Positions 36,130-45,086 of a stretch of DNA of 64,000 nt are shown here, piece after piece; position 1 is the stretch's first letter; the number at the start of each line of letters is the position of its first letter. Below the pieces are notes generated by a model that did not search any database, had not been told where the DNA came from, and saw nothing but the letters and a program-made list of their open reading frames with translations. A program made the position numbers and the translations under genes. The stretch is from Maricaulis sp963975345 (GTDB lineage: Bacteria; Pseudomonadota; Alphaproteobacteria; Caulobacterales; Maricaulaceae), in assembly GCF_963975345.1 (NCBI RefSeq), contig NZ_CAXBGE010000009.1:105755-169754 (forward strand), given 5' to 3'.

Positions 36130-37116
36130 ATGACACGCTACGCCTTGCTGCTCGCGACTCTTTTGGCCACCGCCTGTTCCCCGTCCGCAGCACCGCCGCC
36201 AGCGGTGCCCGGGAGCCTCGCGACGGTTGAAGCCGTCTCGCTCTTTCCCGATTCGCCGCAGAGGCACCGGCTGGGCCAGCTCGACTGGCGTGGCGGCATC
36301 GAGATTACGTCAGCGGATGAACGCCTTGGCGGCCTGTCCGCGCTGGAAGTCTCCGCTGATGGCGAGCGGTTGTTGGCGGTCTCCGATAGCGCTTGGTGGG
36401 TCACGACGCATTTGCGCTGGTCCGCGCGCGGCGAACTGGTCGAGGTCGGCAATCTTGTTATCGCGCCCCTGCTCGACGCGGCCGGCAATCATCTCGAGGG
36501 CGAGGCCGCTGATAGCGAAGGTCTCGCCGATCTCGGCGATGGGCGTTACGCCGTCAGCTTCGAGCGCGAACACCGGATCGATTGCTATATGATCGGTGAG
36601 GACTGGAGCGGAATCGGTCAGTCCCGTCCCACCCCGATGGATATGCCACCAACCTCCGCACCGATCCCGCACAATGGTGGCATGGAAGCCATCACCCTGC
36701 TCGATGACGGCACCCTGCTGGTCGGCATTGAGTGGCCGTTTTCCACTGACACGCTCTATGATCTCTGGCACCAAACAGCAGGCGCCTGGCGGCTCTCGAC
36801 CATGAGCGCCCCGGCCGACCATGGGCTGACCAGCATGACTGTGATCGACGGTCAGATCTATGCGCTGGAGCGCTTTTGGACGCCCGATGCCGGTAACCGC
36901 GTGCGCGTCATCCGCTTTGCGGAAACTGCCCTGGACACCGGTCAAACCATCGAGCCGGAATTGCTCGCCGAGTTTGACGCGACCACGACGATCGACAATT
37001 TCGAGGGCATCACCGCCTTCCATCGCGACGGCGAAACCATCCTGCTGATCGTCTCGGACGATAATTACAGCGAGACGCAGCGCACGCTGCTCATGGCGTT
37101 CTCGGTTACCGGCTAG
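36130..37116 (+). CDS. Lipoprotein with esterase-like activity of phytase domain
   Basis: 328 residues from the ATG at 36130. A lipobox L-L-A-T-A-C at residues 11-16 predicts an anchored lipoprotein. The rest matches the phytase-like esterase family (PF13449 type): L-G-G-L-S-A-L-E-V near the start, D-S-E-G-L-A-D-L-G-D-G-R-Y-A-V-S-F-E-R, N-G-G-M-E-A-I-T-L-L-D-D-G and E-G-I-T-A-F near the end, forming a beta-propeller. The substrate is unknown. It starts 14 bases after cobT and may be cotranscribed. It is convergent with the amidohydrolase, overlapping by 4 bases. Confidence 0.85.
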   Translation: MTRYALLLATLLATACSPSAAPPPAVPGSLATVEAVSLFPDSPQRHRLGQLDWRGGIEITSADERLGGLSALEVSADGERLLAVSDSAWWVTTHLRWSARGELVEVGNLVIAPLLDAAGNHLEGEAADSEGLADLGDGRYAVSFEREHRIDCYMIGEDWSGIGQSRPTPMDMPPTSAPIPHNGGMEAITLLDDGTLLVGIEWPFSTDTLYDLWHQTAGAWRLSTMSAPADHGLTSMTVIDGQIYALERFWTPDAGNRVRVIRFAETALDTGQTIEPELLAEFDATTTIDNFEGITAFHRDGETILLIVSDDNYSETQRTLLMAFSVTG

Positions 37117-38876
37117 CCTTCATCGCTTTGATGAAAGGCGTCGGGGGCTTCAAACGCCACTTCGCCGTCGACCACGGTCATCCAGGGCTCGACGGTGAGG
37201 ATGTCCGCTTCGGGAATTGTCATGATGTCGGCCGAGAAAATGGTCAGATCAGCGATTCGGCCCTCCTGGATCGTGCCGAGCTCATCCTCGCGGAAAGAGG
37301 CATAGGCCGGCCAAGCGGTGAAGAGCTTGAGCGCATCCTCGCGCGACAGCGCTTCCTCCGGATGCCAGTCATCGCCCTGAAAGCCATCAAGCGCAGCGCG
37401 TGCGGTGGCGGCATAGAATTCGATCCGCGGATCGCCCTGCTCGACCGGAGCATCGGTGCCGCCGGTGATGTGGGCGCCGGCATCGAGCAGGCTCTGCCAG
37501 GCATAGGCACCCTCCAGACGCACTTCACCCAGCCGGGCCGGTGCGAAATAAAGATCACCAATCGCGTGCGAGGGCTGCATCGAAGCGATAACACCGAGCT
37601 CGGCAAAGCGCGGGATATCGTCCGGATTGATGATCTGGCTGTGCTCATCGCGCCAGCGATGCTCGGGCAGGGCCCGTTCTTCCGGCGGCACGGCGGCGAG
37701 CGCTTCCTCGACCCAGTCGAGCAGGACCCGGTTTCCACGATCACCGATCGCATGCACATTGATCTGGACCCCGGAACGCAGGGCTTCGGTCATGACACCC
37801 AGCATCTCATCGCCCTCGGGGAAGAGCAGGCCGGAGCTTTCGGGGCGGTCGGAATAAGGTTCCAGCAGCGCCGCGCCACGCGAGCCCAGCGCGCCATCCA
37901 TATACATTTTGACCGCACGCGTGATGACGCGGCCATTGGCGGCGATACGCGGCGTCTGGGTGGCAAGCCAGGCATAACCATCCGGATTGATCGAGATGTA
38001 GTCGCGGATCGGTAATCGACCGGCTTCGGCGAGCCCCTCGATCATTTCGACATCCTGATAGGGCACCGACATGTCGTGTGCCCCGGTCCAGCCACGGCTG
38101 GCCATCACTTGCGCACCCTGGGCATAGATATCCGCGCGCACATCGCCCGTTGGCTGTTCGACCAGCGCCCTGACGGCACCTTGGGCCGCGTCAATCAGCA
38201 TGCCATCGGGCTCGCCATCGGCTTCGCGCAGGATCTCGCCGCCATCGGGCGCGACACTGTCGAGGCCAATGCCCGCCTGTTGCAGTGCCAGCGTGTTGGC
38301 GACCGAGGCATGGCCATCGGCGCGGGTCAGGATCACGACATGGTCCGGTGCCACGACGTCGAGATCATGGCGATTGGGGAAGCGGCCTTCGGGCCAATGG
38401 GTTTCGATCCAGCCACGGCCAAAGAGCACGCTGCCCGGATCAAGCTCTGCGGCTGCGGCAGCGATTCGCGCCTGCAGATCGGCAATCGAGGTCACATCGT
38501 CCAGATTGAGCGTGCGCTCGCGGGCACCGACGCCGAGTACATGCACATGGCTGTCGGTGAAGCCGGGATACATCGCGCCGCCATTGAGGTCGATCGTCCG
38601 GGTTTGCGGCCCGATCCAGATCCTGGCACCAGCTTGCGGCCCGGCGAAAACAATGCGGCCGCCCTGCACTGCAACGGCCTGGACGGTCGGTTGGTTGTCA
38701 TTGGCGGTGTGGATGCTGCCGCCCCAGAAGACGAGATCGGCGGCCGGCATGGCGCCATCGTCTGCGAAATCGAGCGTGGCCTCGTCGTTCGCTGGCGCAG
38801 CGGCCTCGTCAGACGGTACGCCGCAAGCGGCCAGCGCCCACAGACAAAATGGAAGAATGAATTTCATCGCGCGCAT
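37113..38876 (-). CDS. Lipoprotein amidohydrolase (YtcJ-like, amidohydrolase family 3)
   Basis: 587 residues. A lipobox L-A-A-C-G near residues 14-19 predicts a lipoprotein. The metal-dependent hydrolase fold is shown by P-G-F-T-D-S-H-V-H-V (metal ligands), the R-D-Y-I-S-I-N segment, V-H-A-I-G-D-R-G-N-R and T-G-G-T-D-A-P-V. The YtcJ branch usually has unknown substrates, with formamides or cyclic amides as candidates. The start at 38876 has GGGGAGG five bases upstream. It is not linked to other genes. Confidence 0.9.
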   Translation of the reverse strand: MRAMKFILPFCLWALAACGVPSDEAAAPANDEATLDFADDGAMPAADLVFWGGSIHTANDNQPTVQAVAVQGGRIVFAGPQAGARIWIGPQTRTIDLNGGAMYPGFTDSHVHVLGVGARERTLNLDDVTSIADLQARIAAAAAELDPGSVLFGRGWIETHWPEGRFPNRHDLDVVAPDHVVILTRADGHASVANTLALQQAGIGLDSVAPDGGEILREADGEPDGMLIDAAQGAVRALVEQPTGDVRADIYAQGAQVMASRGWTGAHDMSVPYQDVEMIEGLAEAGRLPIRDYISINPDGYAWLATQTPRIAANGRVITRAVKMYMDGALGSRGAALLEPYSDRPESSGLLFPEGDEMLGVMTEALRSGVQINVHAIGDRGNRVLLDWVEEALAAVPPEERALPEHRWRDEHSQIINPDDIPRFAELGVIASMQPSHAIGDLYFAPARLGEVRLEGAYAWQSLLDAGAHITGGTDAPVEQGDPRIEFYAATARAALDGFQGDDWHPEEALSREDALKLFTAWPAYASFREDELGTIQEGRIADLTIFSADIMTIPEADILTVEPWMTVVDGEVAFEAPDAFHQSDEG

Positions 38877-38929
38877 GACCGCCTCCCCGCTTCAAGACGG
38901 GCAAACTATCCTCGCGACGCGCATACGAC

Positions 38930-38955
38930 AACGCCCGCTGCAGACAGCGGGCGTT
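38930..38955 (-). terminator. Hairpin terminator downstream of rpmB
   Basis: Perfect 11-bp stem AACGCCCGCTG / CAGCGGGCGTT with a 4-base loop, 25 bases after the rpmB stop on the minus strand. The following tract is only weakly T-rich (TTGTCGT), so efficiency may be moderate. Confidence 0.7.
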
Positions 38956-38979
38956 GGCAGAATAACGATCAGAGCCGAA

Positions 38980-39285
38980 TCAGGCTGCGGCAACCGCCTC
39001 GGGTGCAGCAGAGGCCTTTTTCAGTGCGCGTTTGATCTTCAGGGCACGATCTGACAATTTCTCGTCACGAGCCTTGAGCAGGAAGGCATCGAGCCCACCG
39101 ATATGATCAACGCTGCGCAGCGCCTTGGCGGCAATGCGGAGCTTGAAACTGCGGCCCAGCTTCTCGGAAGCCAGGGTCACATCGCACAAATTCGGCAGAA
39201 AGCGACGGCGGGACCTGTTCATGGCGTGGGAAACATTATTCCCGGACATGACACCCGTACCAGTCAGTTCGCAGCGACGCGCCAT
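38980..39285 (-). CDS. rpmB: 50S ribosomal protein L28
   Basis: 101 residues from the ATG at 39285. The start M-A-R-R-C-E-L-T-G-T-G-V-M-S-G-N-N-V-S-H and the internal R-R-F-L-P-N-L are the L28 signature, with a C-terminal extension rich in Lys and Ala that is common in alphaproteobacteria. It is part of the large ribosomal subunit. It is divergent from the DUF3108 gene and followed by a strong hairpin. Confidence 0.97.
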   Translation of the reverse strand: MARRCELTGTGVMSGNNVSHAMNRSRRRFLPNLCDVTLASEKLGRSFKLRIAAKALRSVDHIGGLDAFLLKARDEKLSDRALKIKRALKKASAAPEAVAAA

Positions 39286-39470
39286 AGTCGCACCTTTCCA
39301 AAATAAAAACTTTCGCTCGGGCCTTGCGACCAGAGTGGGAGCGGGCGAGATAGAGGAGGCGGCTCGCCTCGTCAAGCTTGCGGCGTTCATCTTGCAGTGG
39401 GTTTGGGTATATTATTGCAGTATGAGGCCGTCAATCTGGACCCGACGGTCCGGCAAAGGGAGTACAGGGC

Positions 39471-40292
39471 GTGAAACAAGTGTGGTTAGCGGGCGCAGCA
39501 GCGCTGGGTCTGGTTCTGTCCGGCAGCGCCGGCAATGCAGAGGACGCAGTTGGCGCAGCGGCGACGGCCCACGCCCCCGGCACGCATGGCGTGACCGTGC
39601 AGTATTCCGGTTCGGTGCTGATCTTCCAGGTCGCCGATATCAGCATCAGCACTGAATATGCCGCCGACACCTATCAGGCTGCAGCCCGTTTCACCGCCGC
39701 CGGCCTGGCGGCGCTATTCACCGATGCCGACATCGAAGCCGGTGTCAGCGGTTATCGCGATGGCGCGCAATTGCAGCCTTATCGCTATAGCCATCTCAAT
39801 CATGCCAGTTCGAAGAATCGCATTGTCGGAATCGACTTCCCCGACGGCGTCGCCATGCCCGACGTCAATCCGCCCTTCGGCAATATGGGCGAACCCGCCG
39901 CGAGTGACGCCGACCGCGCTGGCGCCCGCGACCCGATCTCGACCCTGCTGGCGATGGGGCTCGGCGCAGTCTCGTCCGGAAGTTCACGCTGTGATGGCCG
40001 CCTGCCGGTGTTCGACGGTCGTGCCCGCTATAATCTTCGCTTCGAGGATGGGGGCCACAAACAGGTCCGCACCCGCGCCTGGAGCGGCGAGGCCCTGATC
40101 TGCCGCGCCTATTACGAGCCGATCTCGGGCTATGAGGCCGACGAATTCCCGACCGCCGACGATATCGCCGACCCGATTGATTTCTGGCTCGCGCCAATCA
40201 ATGGCGGCGAATTCTATGTGCCGGTAAAAATCCGCACCAATGCGGGCTTCGGCGGCGTCACCGTCTCGGCCCGCTCAATCGAAACCTTCTGA
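39471..40292 (+). CDS. Exported DUF3108 protein (housekeeping copy)
   Basis: 273 residues from a GTG start at 39471, with a signal peptide (about 1-23, ending G-N-A). The mature part is DUF3108-like: V-Q-Y-S-G-S-V-L-I-F-Q-V-A-D-I-S-I, A-A-G-L-A-A-L-F, L-P-V-F-D-G-R-A-R-Y and a C-terminal G-F-G-G-V-T-V-S-A-R-S-I-E. Four cysteines are absent or few, with one pair flanking the L-P-V-F-D-G block. The role is unknown; the family is periplasmic and beta-rich. It sits between rpmB and the helicase. A diverged second copy is at 51020. Confidence 0.85.
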   Translation: MKQVWLAGAAALGLVLSGSAGNAEDAVGAAATAHAPGTHGVTVQYSGSVLIFQVADISISTEYAADTYQAAARFTAAGLAALFTDADIEAGVSGYRDGAQLQPYRYSHLNHASSKNRIVGIDFPDGVAMPDVNPPFGNMGEPAASDADRAGARDPISTLLAMGLGAVSSGSSRCDGRLPVFDGRARYNLRFEDGGHKQVRTRAWSGEALICRAYYEPISGYEADEFPTADDIADPIDFWLAPINGGEFYVPVKIRTNAGFGGVTVSARSIETF

Positions 40293-40360
40293 CCGCACGC
40301 CCCCCTCGCCCCCTCTCGCCGGGTGTCCTAGACTTTGGCGACTCGTAACGGGAGAGCGGC

Positions 40361-42976
40361 GTGACGGCGCATCGCGATACCGACGGCCAGATAACTGCGG
40401 CCCTCGGACCGACCAATACCGGCAAGACGCATCTGGCGGTCGAGCGCATGCTGGGCCGGTCGTCGGGCATGATCGGCCTGCCTTTGCGCCTGCTGGCGCG
40501 CGAGGTCTATGACCGCGTCGTCCGCGCCAAGGGGGCTGCCGCCGTCGCGCTGGTGACGGGCGAAGAGAAGATCGTGCCGAAATCGGCGCGCTATTTCATC
40601 TGCACCGCCGAAGCGATGCCGCTCAATCTCGATGTCGCCTTCGTGGCGATAGACGAGGTCCAACTCGCCGCCGATCCGGAACGCGGCCATGTCTTCACCG
40701 ACCGCATGCTGTATTGCCGCGGCAGCCAGGAGACGATGCTGCTCGGCGCAGCGACGATGGGGCCGCTGATCCGCGAACTGATCCCCTCGGCGCATATCGC
40801 AACGCGCGAACGCTTCTCCCAACTCAGCCATACCGGCCCGGCCAAGCTGACGCGCCTGCCGCGGCGCTCGGCGATCGTCGCCTTCTCGGCCGAGTCCGTT
40901 TACGCCATTGCCGAGCTGATGCGGCGGCGGCGCGGCGGTGCGGCGGTGGTGATGGGCGGTCTGTCGCCGCGCACGCGCAATGCCCAGGTTGAACTCTACC
41001 AGTCGGGCGAAGTGGACTTCCTCGTCGCCACCGACGCCATCGGCATGGGGCTCAACATGGATGTCGACCATGTTGCCTTCGCCGAGAGCCGCAAGTTTGA
41101 CGGCCGCAAGCGCCGCCGCCTCAGCGCGGCCGAACTGGCCCAGATCGCCGGCCGCGCCGGACGTTTTCGCAATGATGGCACATTCGGTGAGACCGCCGAT
41201 TGCGGCCCCTTCGATCCTGATCTGGTGCGGCGGATCGAGAATCATCAATTCGCGCCGGTCACCAAGCTGCAGTGGCGCAATCCCGATCTCGATGAGCGCT
41301 CGCTCGACGCCCTGCTCGATTCGCTCGCCGAGGCGCCCGACCATCCGGCGCTGGAGCGGGCGCGTGAAGCGATTGACGAGCGCACCCTGGCCCTCCTCGC
41401 TGCCGACCCGCAAATCCGCGACCGCACCGCCTCCATGGCCGGTGTGCGGCGGTTGTGGGATGCCTGCCGCCTGCCCGATTTTCGCAAGGCGACGATTGAC
41501 GCCCATGCCAACCTGGTGCGGACCGTCTTCCTGCATCTGACCGGCCCCACCGGCCATTTGCCCGATGACTGGCTCAACGGCCATTTGCAACGCCTCGACC
41601 GCACCGATGGCGAGGTCGACGTGCTCGCCGCCCGCCTGACCCAGGTCAGAACCTGGGCCTATGCCGCCCACCGTCCGGACTGGACGGCTGATCCGGAGCA
41701 TTGGCAGGAACGCACCCGAGAAATCGAGGACGCCCTGTCCGACGCCCTGCACGAAAAGCTGATGCAGCGCTTTGTCGACCGCCGCACCGGCGCGTTGATG
41801 AAGGGGCTGCGCGATGAGCGTGAATTATTGGCTGGCGTCTCGCCGGAGGGCGAGATCACCGTCGAGGGCCATTATGTCGGCCGTCTGGCCGGTCTGACCT
41901 TCAAGCCCGACGCCCAGGGCCGCGAACTGGCAGCACGGGCGCTGCGCTCGGCGGCGATCGAGGCGCTGCGGCCCGAGGTCAATCGTCGGCTCGGCGCACT
42001 GGCCCGCGTCGCGATTGCAGACATTACGCTGGGCGAAGACGGCAGTATTACCTGGCTCGGCGAGCCGATTGCCCGGCTCACTGCCGGTCCCACCGCACTG
42101 CGGCCTGCCGTGACCCTGATCGGGGCCGAGATTGGGGCGCCGGAAGCGCGCGCCCGCGCCCGCTCCCATCTGGAAAGCCTGGTCAGCCAGCTGGCGCAGA
42201 CCCGGCTGGCACCGCTGCTCAAACTGCGCGACGGCGCCAATGGCGACAGTCTGGCGGGTCTGGCCAGCGGGATTGCCTGGCGCCTGTTCGAAGCCGGCGG
42301 CGCCCTGCCCCGTACCGAGGCCGGCGAGGAGATCCAGGCGCTGTCCCCGGCGGAGCGCCGCACCTTGCGCGCGTTGGGCGTGCAGATCGGCGAGCACATG
42401 ATCTATGTCCCGGCGCTGATCAAACCGGCGGCCGCCCGGCTCAACGCCCTGCTGCGCGCCATCCACGCCGGCGATACTCGTCCCGCGTGGCGGCCAGCAC
42501 CGGGGCTGACCTCGCTGCCGCGCGATACCGGCCGCTCAGCCAGCGATCATATCGCCATCGGATACCAGCCCTGCGGCCCGCGCGCCGTGCGCTTCGATAT
42601 CCTCGAACGCTTGGCTGATATCATTCGCGACGCCCGTACCGCCCAAGGCAAGGGACAGTTCACGCTGAGCCCGGCGATGACGGCCCTGCTTGGCTGCAAT
42701 CTCGAAGATTTGCGCAGTATTCTCGGAGCGCTCGACTATCGACGTTTGCAGAAGGGCAAGGCGCCGGATCCGGCAGCTGAGGAAGTCTGGGTACGGCGTC
42801 GCCGCAAGCCGAGCCGGCCTATGCCGGTCGCGGTTCCGGCTGTGGCTGATGCCGGGCATCCCTTCTCGGCTCTGGCCGAACTGAAGTTTGCACCGACGCC
42901 AGCGAAGCGCCCGGTCGCGCAAACCACAAACCGGCGCAAGCGGCGGCGGCCGCCACGACAAAAGGCTGGCACATGA
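40361..42976 (+). CDS. Suv3-like RNA helicase
   Basis: 871 residues from the GTG at 40361 (GGGAGAG upstream). Superfamily 2 helicase motifs: L-G-P-T-N-T-G-K-T-H Walker A at about 14-23, A-I-D-E-V-Q-L motif II near 85, L-L-G-A-A-T-M motif III and D-A-I-G-M-G-L-N-M-D / Q-I-A-G-R-A-G-R-F motifs V and VI. This set is typical of the alphaproteobacterial and mitochondrial Suv3 group. A long basic C-terminal tail (R/K/P rich) probably binds RNA. Its stop overlaps the S4-protein start, so the two are coupled. The target RNA is unknown. Confidence 0.93.
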   Translation: MTAHRDTDGQITAALGPTNTGKTHLAVERMLGRSSGMIGLPLRLLAREVYDRVVRAKGAAAVALVTGEEKIVPKSARYFICTAEAMPLNLDVAFVAIDEVQLAADPERGHVFTDRMLYCRGSQETMLLGAATMGPLIRELIPSAHIATRERFSQLSHTGPAKLTRLPRRSAIVAFSAESVYAIAELMRRRRGGAAVVMGGLSPRTRNAQVELYQSGEVDFLVATDAIGMGLNMDVDHVAFAESRKFDGRKRRRLSAAELAQIAGRAGRFRNDGTFGETADCGPFDPDLVRRIENHQFAPVTKLQWRNPDLDERSLDALLDSLAEAPDHPALERAREAIDERTLALLAADPQIRDRTASMAGVRRLWDACRLPDFRKATIDAHANLVRTVFLHLTGPTGHLPDDWLNGHLQRLDRTDGEVDVLAARLTQVRTWAYAAHRPDWTADPEHWQERTREIEDALSDALHEKLMQRFVDRRTGALMKGLRDERELLAGVSPEGEITVEGHYVGRLAGLTFKPDAQGRELAARALRSAAIEALRPEVNRRLGALARVAIADITLGEDGSITWLGEPIARLTAGPTALRPAVTLIGAEIGAPEARARARSHLESLVSQLAQTRLAPLLKLRDGANGDSLAGLASGIAWRLFEAGGALPRTEAGEEIQALSPAERRTLRALGVQIGEHMIYVPALIKPAAARLNALLRAIHAGDTRPAWRPAPGLTSLPRDTGRSASDHIAIGYQPCGPRAVRFDILERLADIIRDARTAQGKGQFTLSPAMTALLGCNLEDLRSILGALDYRRLQKGKAPDPAAEEVWVRRRRKPSRPMPVAVPAVADAGHPFSALAELKFAPTPAKRPVAQTTNRRKRRRPPRQKAGT

Positions 42977-43302
42977 CGGCTGAGACGGACGAGCAACGGA
43001 TCGATCTGTGGCTGTGGCATGCCCGCATCTACAAGACGCGCAGCCTGGCGACGGCGATGGTCGCCAAGGGACGGATCCGGGTGACCGCCAATGGCTTGAC
43101 CCGCCGGGTTTCGAAGCCGGCAACACGGGTGCGCGCAGGCGATACATTGACCCTGCTGCGAAACGGATCAATTGTCTGCCTGACCGTTCTGGCACTGGCG
43201 CCGCGCCGCGGCACGGCGTCGCAGGCCCAGGCGCTCTACCAAATACCGGACGAAGATCTGCCGGAAGCGAAAAATGCCGATGACCGCGTCAGCGCCCGAT
43301 AG
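42973..43302 (+). CDS. S4-domain RNA-binding protein (Hsp15-like)
   Basis: 109 residues. The S4 RNA-binding fold begins Q-R-I-D-L-W-L-W-H-A-R-I-Y-K-T-R-S-L-A, followed by G-R-I-R-V-T-A-N-G and V-R-A-G-D-T-L-T-L, as in HslR/Hsp15. Hsp15 binds stalled 50S subunits with attached nascent chains. Coupled by a 4-base overlap to the helicase upstream, it may share RNA surveillance work. Confidence 0.92.
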   Translation: MTAETDEQRIDLWLWHARIYKTRSLATAMVAKGRIRVTANGLTRRVSKPATRVRAGDTLTLLRNGSIVCLTVLALAPRRGTASQAQALYQIPDEDLPEAKNADDRVSAR

Positions 43303-43316
43303 CCCGGAGCCCGCCC

Positions 43317-43766
43317 ATGTTTGACAAGCTGAAACAGATGTTCGCGGGCAGCGCCGCTCCGTCGCGGCCGGAACTCGACGCGCACACCGCCGCCACGACG
43401 CTGCTGGTCGAGGCCGCGCTGGCTGACGGGATTTATGCGGATTGCGAACAGGACCAGATCAGGGAAATCCTCGCCGCAGCCTTCCTGCTTGAGCCTGATG
43501 CTGCGGAACGGATGCTCGATCAGGCCGAGGACTTGGCCGAGGCGGCGATCGACCATCACCGCTTCACCAAAGTGGTCAAGACCGGTTTGAGCGAACAGGC
43601 CCGGATCGCCTTGATCGAACAGATCTGGCTGGTCGCTCTGGCCGACGGCGAGAAATCTCCGTTCGAAGACGCCTTCGTGCGGCGGATTGCGCCGCTGCTC
43701 GGAATCGACGACCGCGAACGGGCGTTTGCCCGGGCCCGGGCGGAAGAGACGATCAGCAAGCGTTGA
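43317..43766 (+). CDS. TerB family protein
   Basis: 149 residues, all helical. The motifs A-T-T-L-L-V-E-A-A-L-A-D-G at about 25-37 and I-W-L-V-A-L-A-D-G-E-K-S at about 103-114 are the paired metal-binding TerB signature. The family is named for tellurite resistance but here, as in most genomes, it is a stand-alone member of unknown role. It starts 14 bases after the S4 gene. No other ter genes are present. Confidence 0.87.
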   Translation: MFDKLKQMFAGSAAPSRPELDAHTAATTLLVEAALADGIYADCEQDQIREILAAAFLLEPDAAERMLDQAEDLAEAAIDHHRFTKVVKTGLSEQARIALIEQIWLVALADGEKSPFEDAFVRRIAPLLGIDDRERAFARARAEETISKR

Positions 43767-43828
43767 CAAAACCGGGGCGGCAGCCCATGTCCGCCAAGCC
43801 CCGCCAATCCTCTGCATGACCGGTTACC

Positions 43829-44170
43829 ATGACTTATATTGTCACTGACGCTTGCGTACGCTGCAAATACACAGATTGCGTCGAGGTTTGCCCCGTCGAT
43901 TGCTTCTACGAGGGCGAGAATTTTCTCGTCATCCATCCCGACGAGTGCATCGATTGCGGCGTCTGCGAACCGGAATGCCCGGTCGAGGCGATCAAGCCCG
44001 ACACCGAGGACGATCCGGACGGCAAATGGCTGGCGATCAATTCCAAGTTCGCCGAGAGCTGGCCCAATATCGCGGTGCGCAAGGATCCGCCCGCCGATGC
44101 CGACGCCATGGCGGAAGAATCCGGAAAGTACGAAAAATATTTTTCGGAAAAACCCGGCTCTGGCGACTGA
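43829..44170 (+). CDS. fdxA: 7Fe-type ferredoxin FdxA
   Basis: 113 residues. The N-terminus M-T-Y-I-V-T-D-A-C-V-R-C-K-Y-T-D-C-V-E-V supplies cysteines 9, 12, 17 and 21 (with Cys25), and Cys40, 43, 46 and 50 lie in C-I-D-C-G-V-C-E-P-E-C-P. This is the FdxA arrangement with one [3Fe-4S] and one [4Fe-4S] cluster. The C-terminal half has the usual W-L-A-I-N-S-K-F-A segment. It is an electron carrier; its partner is unknown. fdxA directly upstream of carD is a conserved alphaproteobacterial order. Confidence 0.95.
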   Translation: MTYIVTDACVRCKYTDCVEVCPVDCFYEGENFLVIHPDECIDCGVCEPECPVEAIKPDTEDDPDGKWLAINSKFAESWPNIAVRKDPPADADAMAEESGKYEKYFSEKPGSGD

Positions 44171-44388
44171 ATTCGTCCGTACACCGCGCTCTAGCGTTTG
44201 GATTTTGCACTATTTTGTGATATGTAAGTCACATTGATGGGCGGCGCGTCTGGCGCTGCCCGCTTTTCTGGATGGTGGATCACACACAATTTCGACGATC
44301 TCGGAGCCGGGCGGATGCCGGAACCACTTTGAGGCCGTTGGCGCATTCCTGTGTGTTACCCCTTGAAAAGCTTAGCGAGAGTGTATCA

Positions 44389-44907
44389 ATGACGAAGAAA
44401 ACCGCCAACGACAACAGATCTTTCAAACAAGGCGATTTCATTGTGTATCCGGCCCACGGTGTTGGCCAGGTATCCGGCGTTGAGAAGGATTCGGTCGCAG
44501 GTTTCGAAATCGAAGTTTACGTCGTGACCTTCGAACAGGACAAAATGACCTTGCGGGTACCGACCGCAAAAGCCGATGTTTCCGGCATGCGTCCGCTTTC
44601 CAGCGACCGTATCGTCAAGGATGCGCTGAAAACGCTCAAGGGCAAGGCCCGGGTCAAGCGCACCATGTGGAGCCGTCGTGCCCAGGAATACGAAGCCAAG
44701 ATCAATTCCGGCGATCTGATCATGATTGCCGAAGTTGTTCGCGATCTGCACCGCGCCGAAGACCAGCCGGAACAGTCCTATTCGGAACGTCAGCTGTATG
44801 AATCCGCTGTCGACCGCATGGTTCGTGAACTGGCTGCCGTCGAGAATATCGAGCACGAAAAAGCACGCGATCTGCTCTCCGCCTCGCTGATCAAGAAAGC
44901 CGCCTAG
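44389..44907 (+). CDS. carD: CarD-family transcription regulator
   Basis: 172 residues from the ATG at 44389. The N-terminal RNA polymerase-interacting domain (about 12-75) starts F-K-Q-G-D-F-I-V-Y-P-A-H-G-V-G-Q-V; the C-terminal helical domain (about 85-172) contains R-A-Q-E-Y-E-A-K-I-N-S-G-D and S-E-R-Q-L-Y-E-S-A. CarD/CdnL stabilises the open promoter complex and supports rRNA transcription and growth in Caulobacter. The 218-base gap before it likely holds its own promoter. A good terminator follows. Confidence 0.95.
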   Translation: MTKKTANDNRSFKQGDFIVYPAHGVGQVSGVEKDSVAGFEIEVYVVTFEQDKMTLRVPTAKADVSGMRPLSSDRIVKDALKTLKGKARVKRTMWSRRAQEYEAKINSGDLIMIAEVVRDLHRAEDQPEQSYSERQLYESAVDRMVRELAAVENIEHEKARDLLSASLIKKAA

Positions 44908-44908
44908 G

Positions 44909-44985
44909 TTTTCAGCAAAAGTGGGAACCGGTTTTGCGGTTTGAAAATGCCGGCCACCAAGGACTCAGCATTTTCAGTACCGGCA
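44909..44985. repeat. Intergenic repeat, copy A (GCAAAA...TTTTGC type)
   Basis: The block CAGCAAAAGTGGGAACCGG followed by TTTTGCGG and GAAAATGC, then a second GCATTTTCAG, matches the element at the right edge of the window (63921-64000) in both sequence and unit spacing. AGCAAAA and TTTTGC can pair, flanked by CATTTTC/GAAAATG. It lies directly after the carD stop. Confidence 0.75.
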
Positions 44986-45012
44986 GTTAGCGACCAAGCC
45001 TGATCATGAAGA

Positions 45013-45038
45013 CGCCCGGCCCTGTGCCGGGCGTTTTT
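45013..45038 (+). terminator. Rho-independent terminator after carD
   Basis: Perfect 8-bp GC stem CGCCCGGC / GCCGGGCG with loop CCTGT, followed directly by five T. It lies about 105 bases after the carD stop, past the intergenic repeat. Confidence 0.88.
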
Positions 45039-45086
45039 GTTGTGGCGCACGCGTTACGATGCCTGGCCTGACTGGTGCCCAGCGGC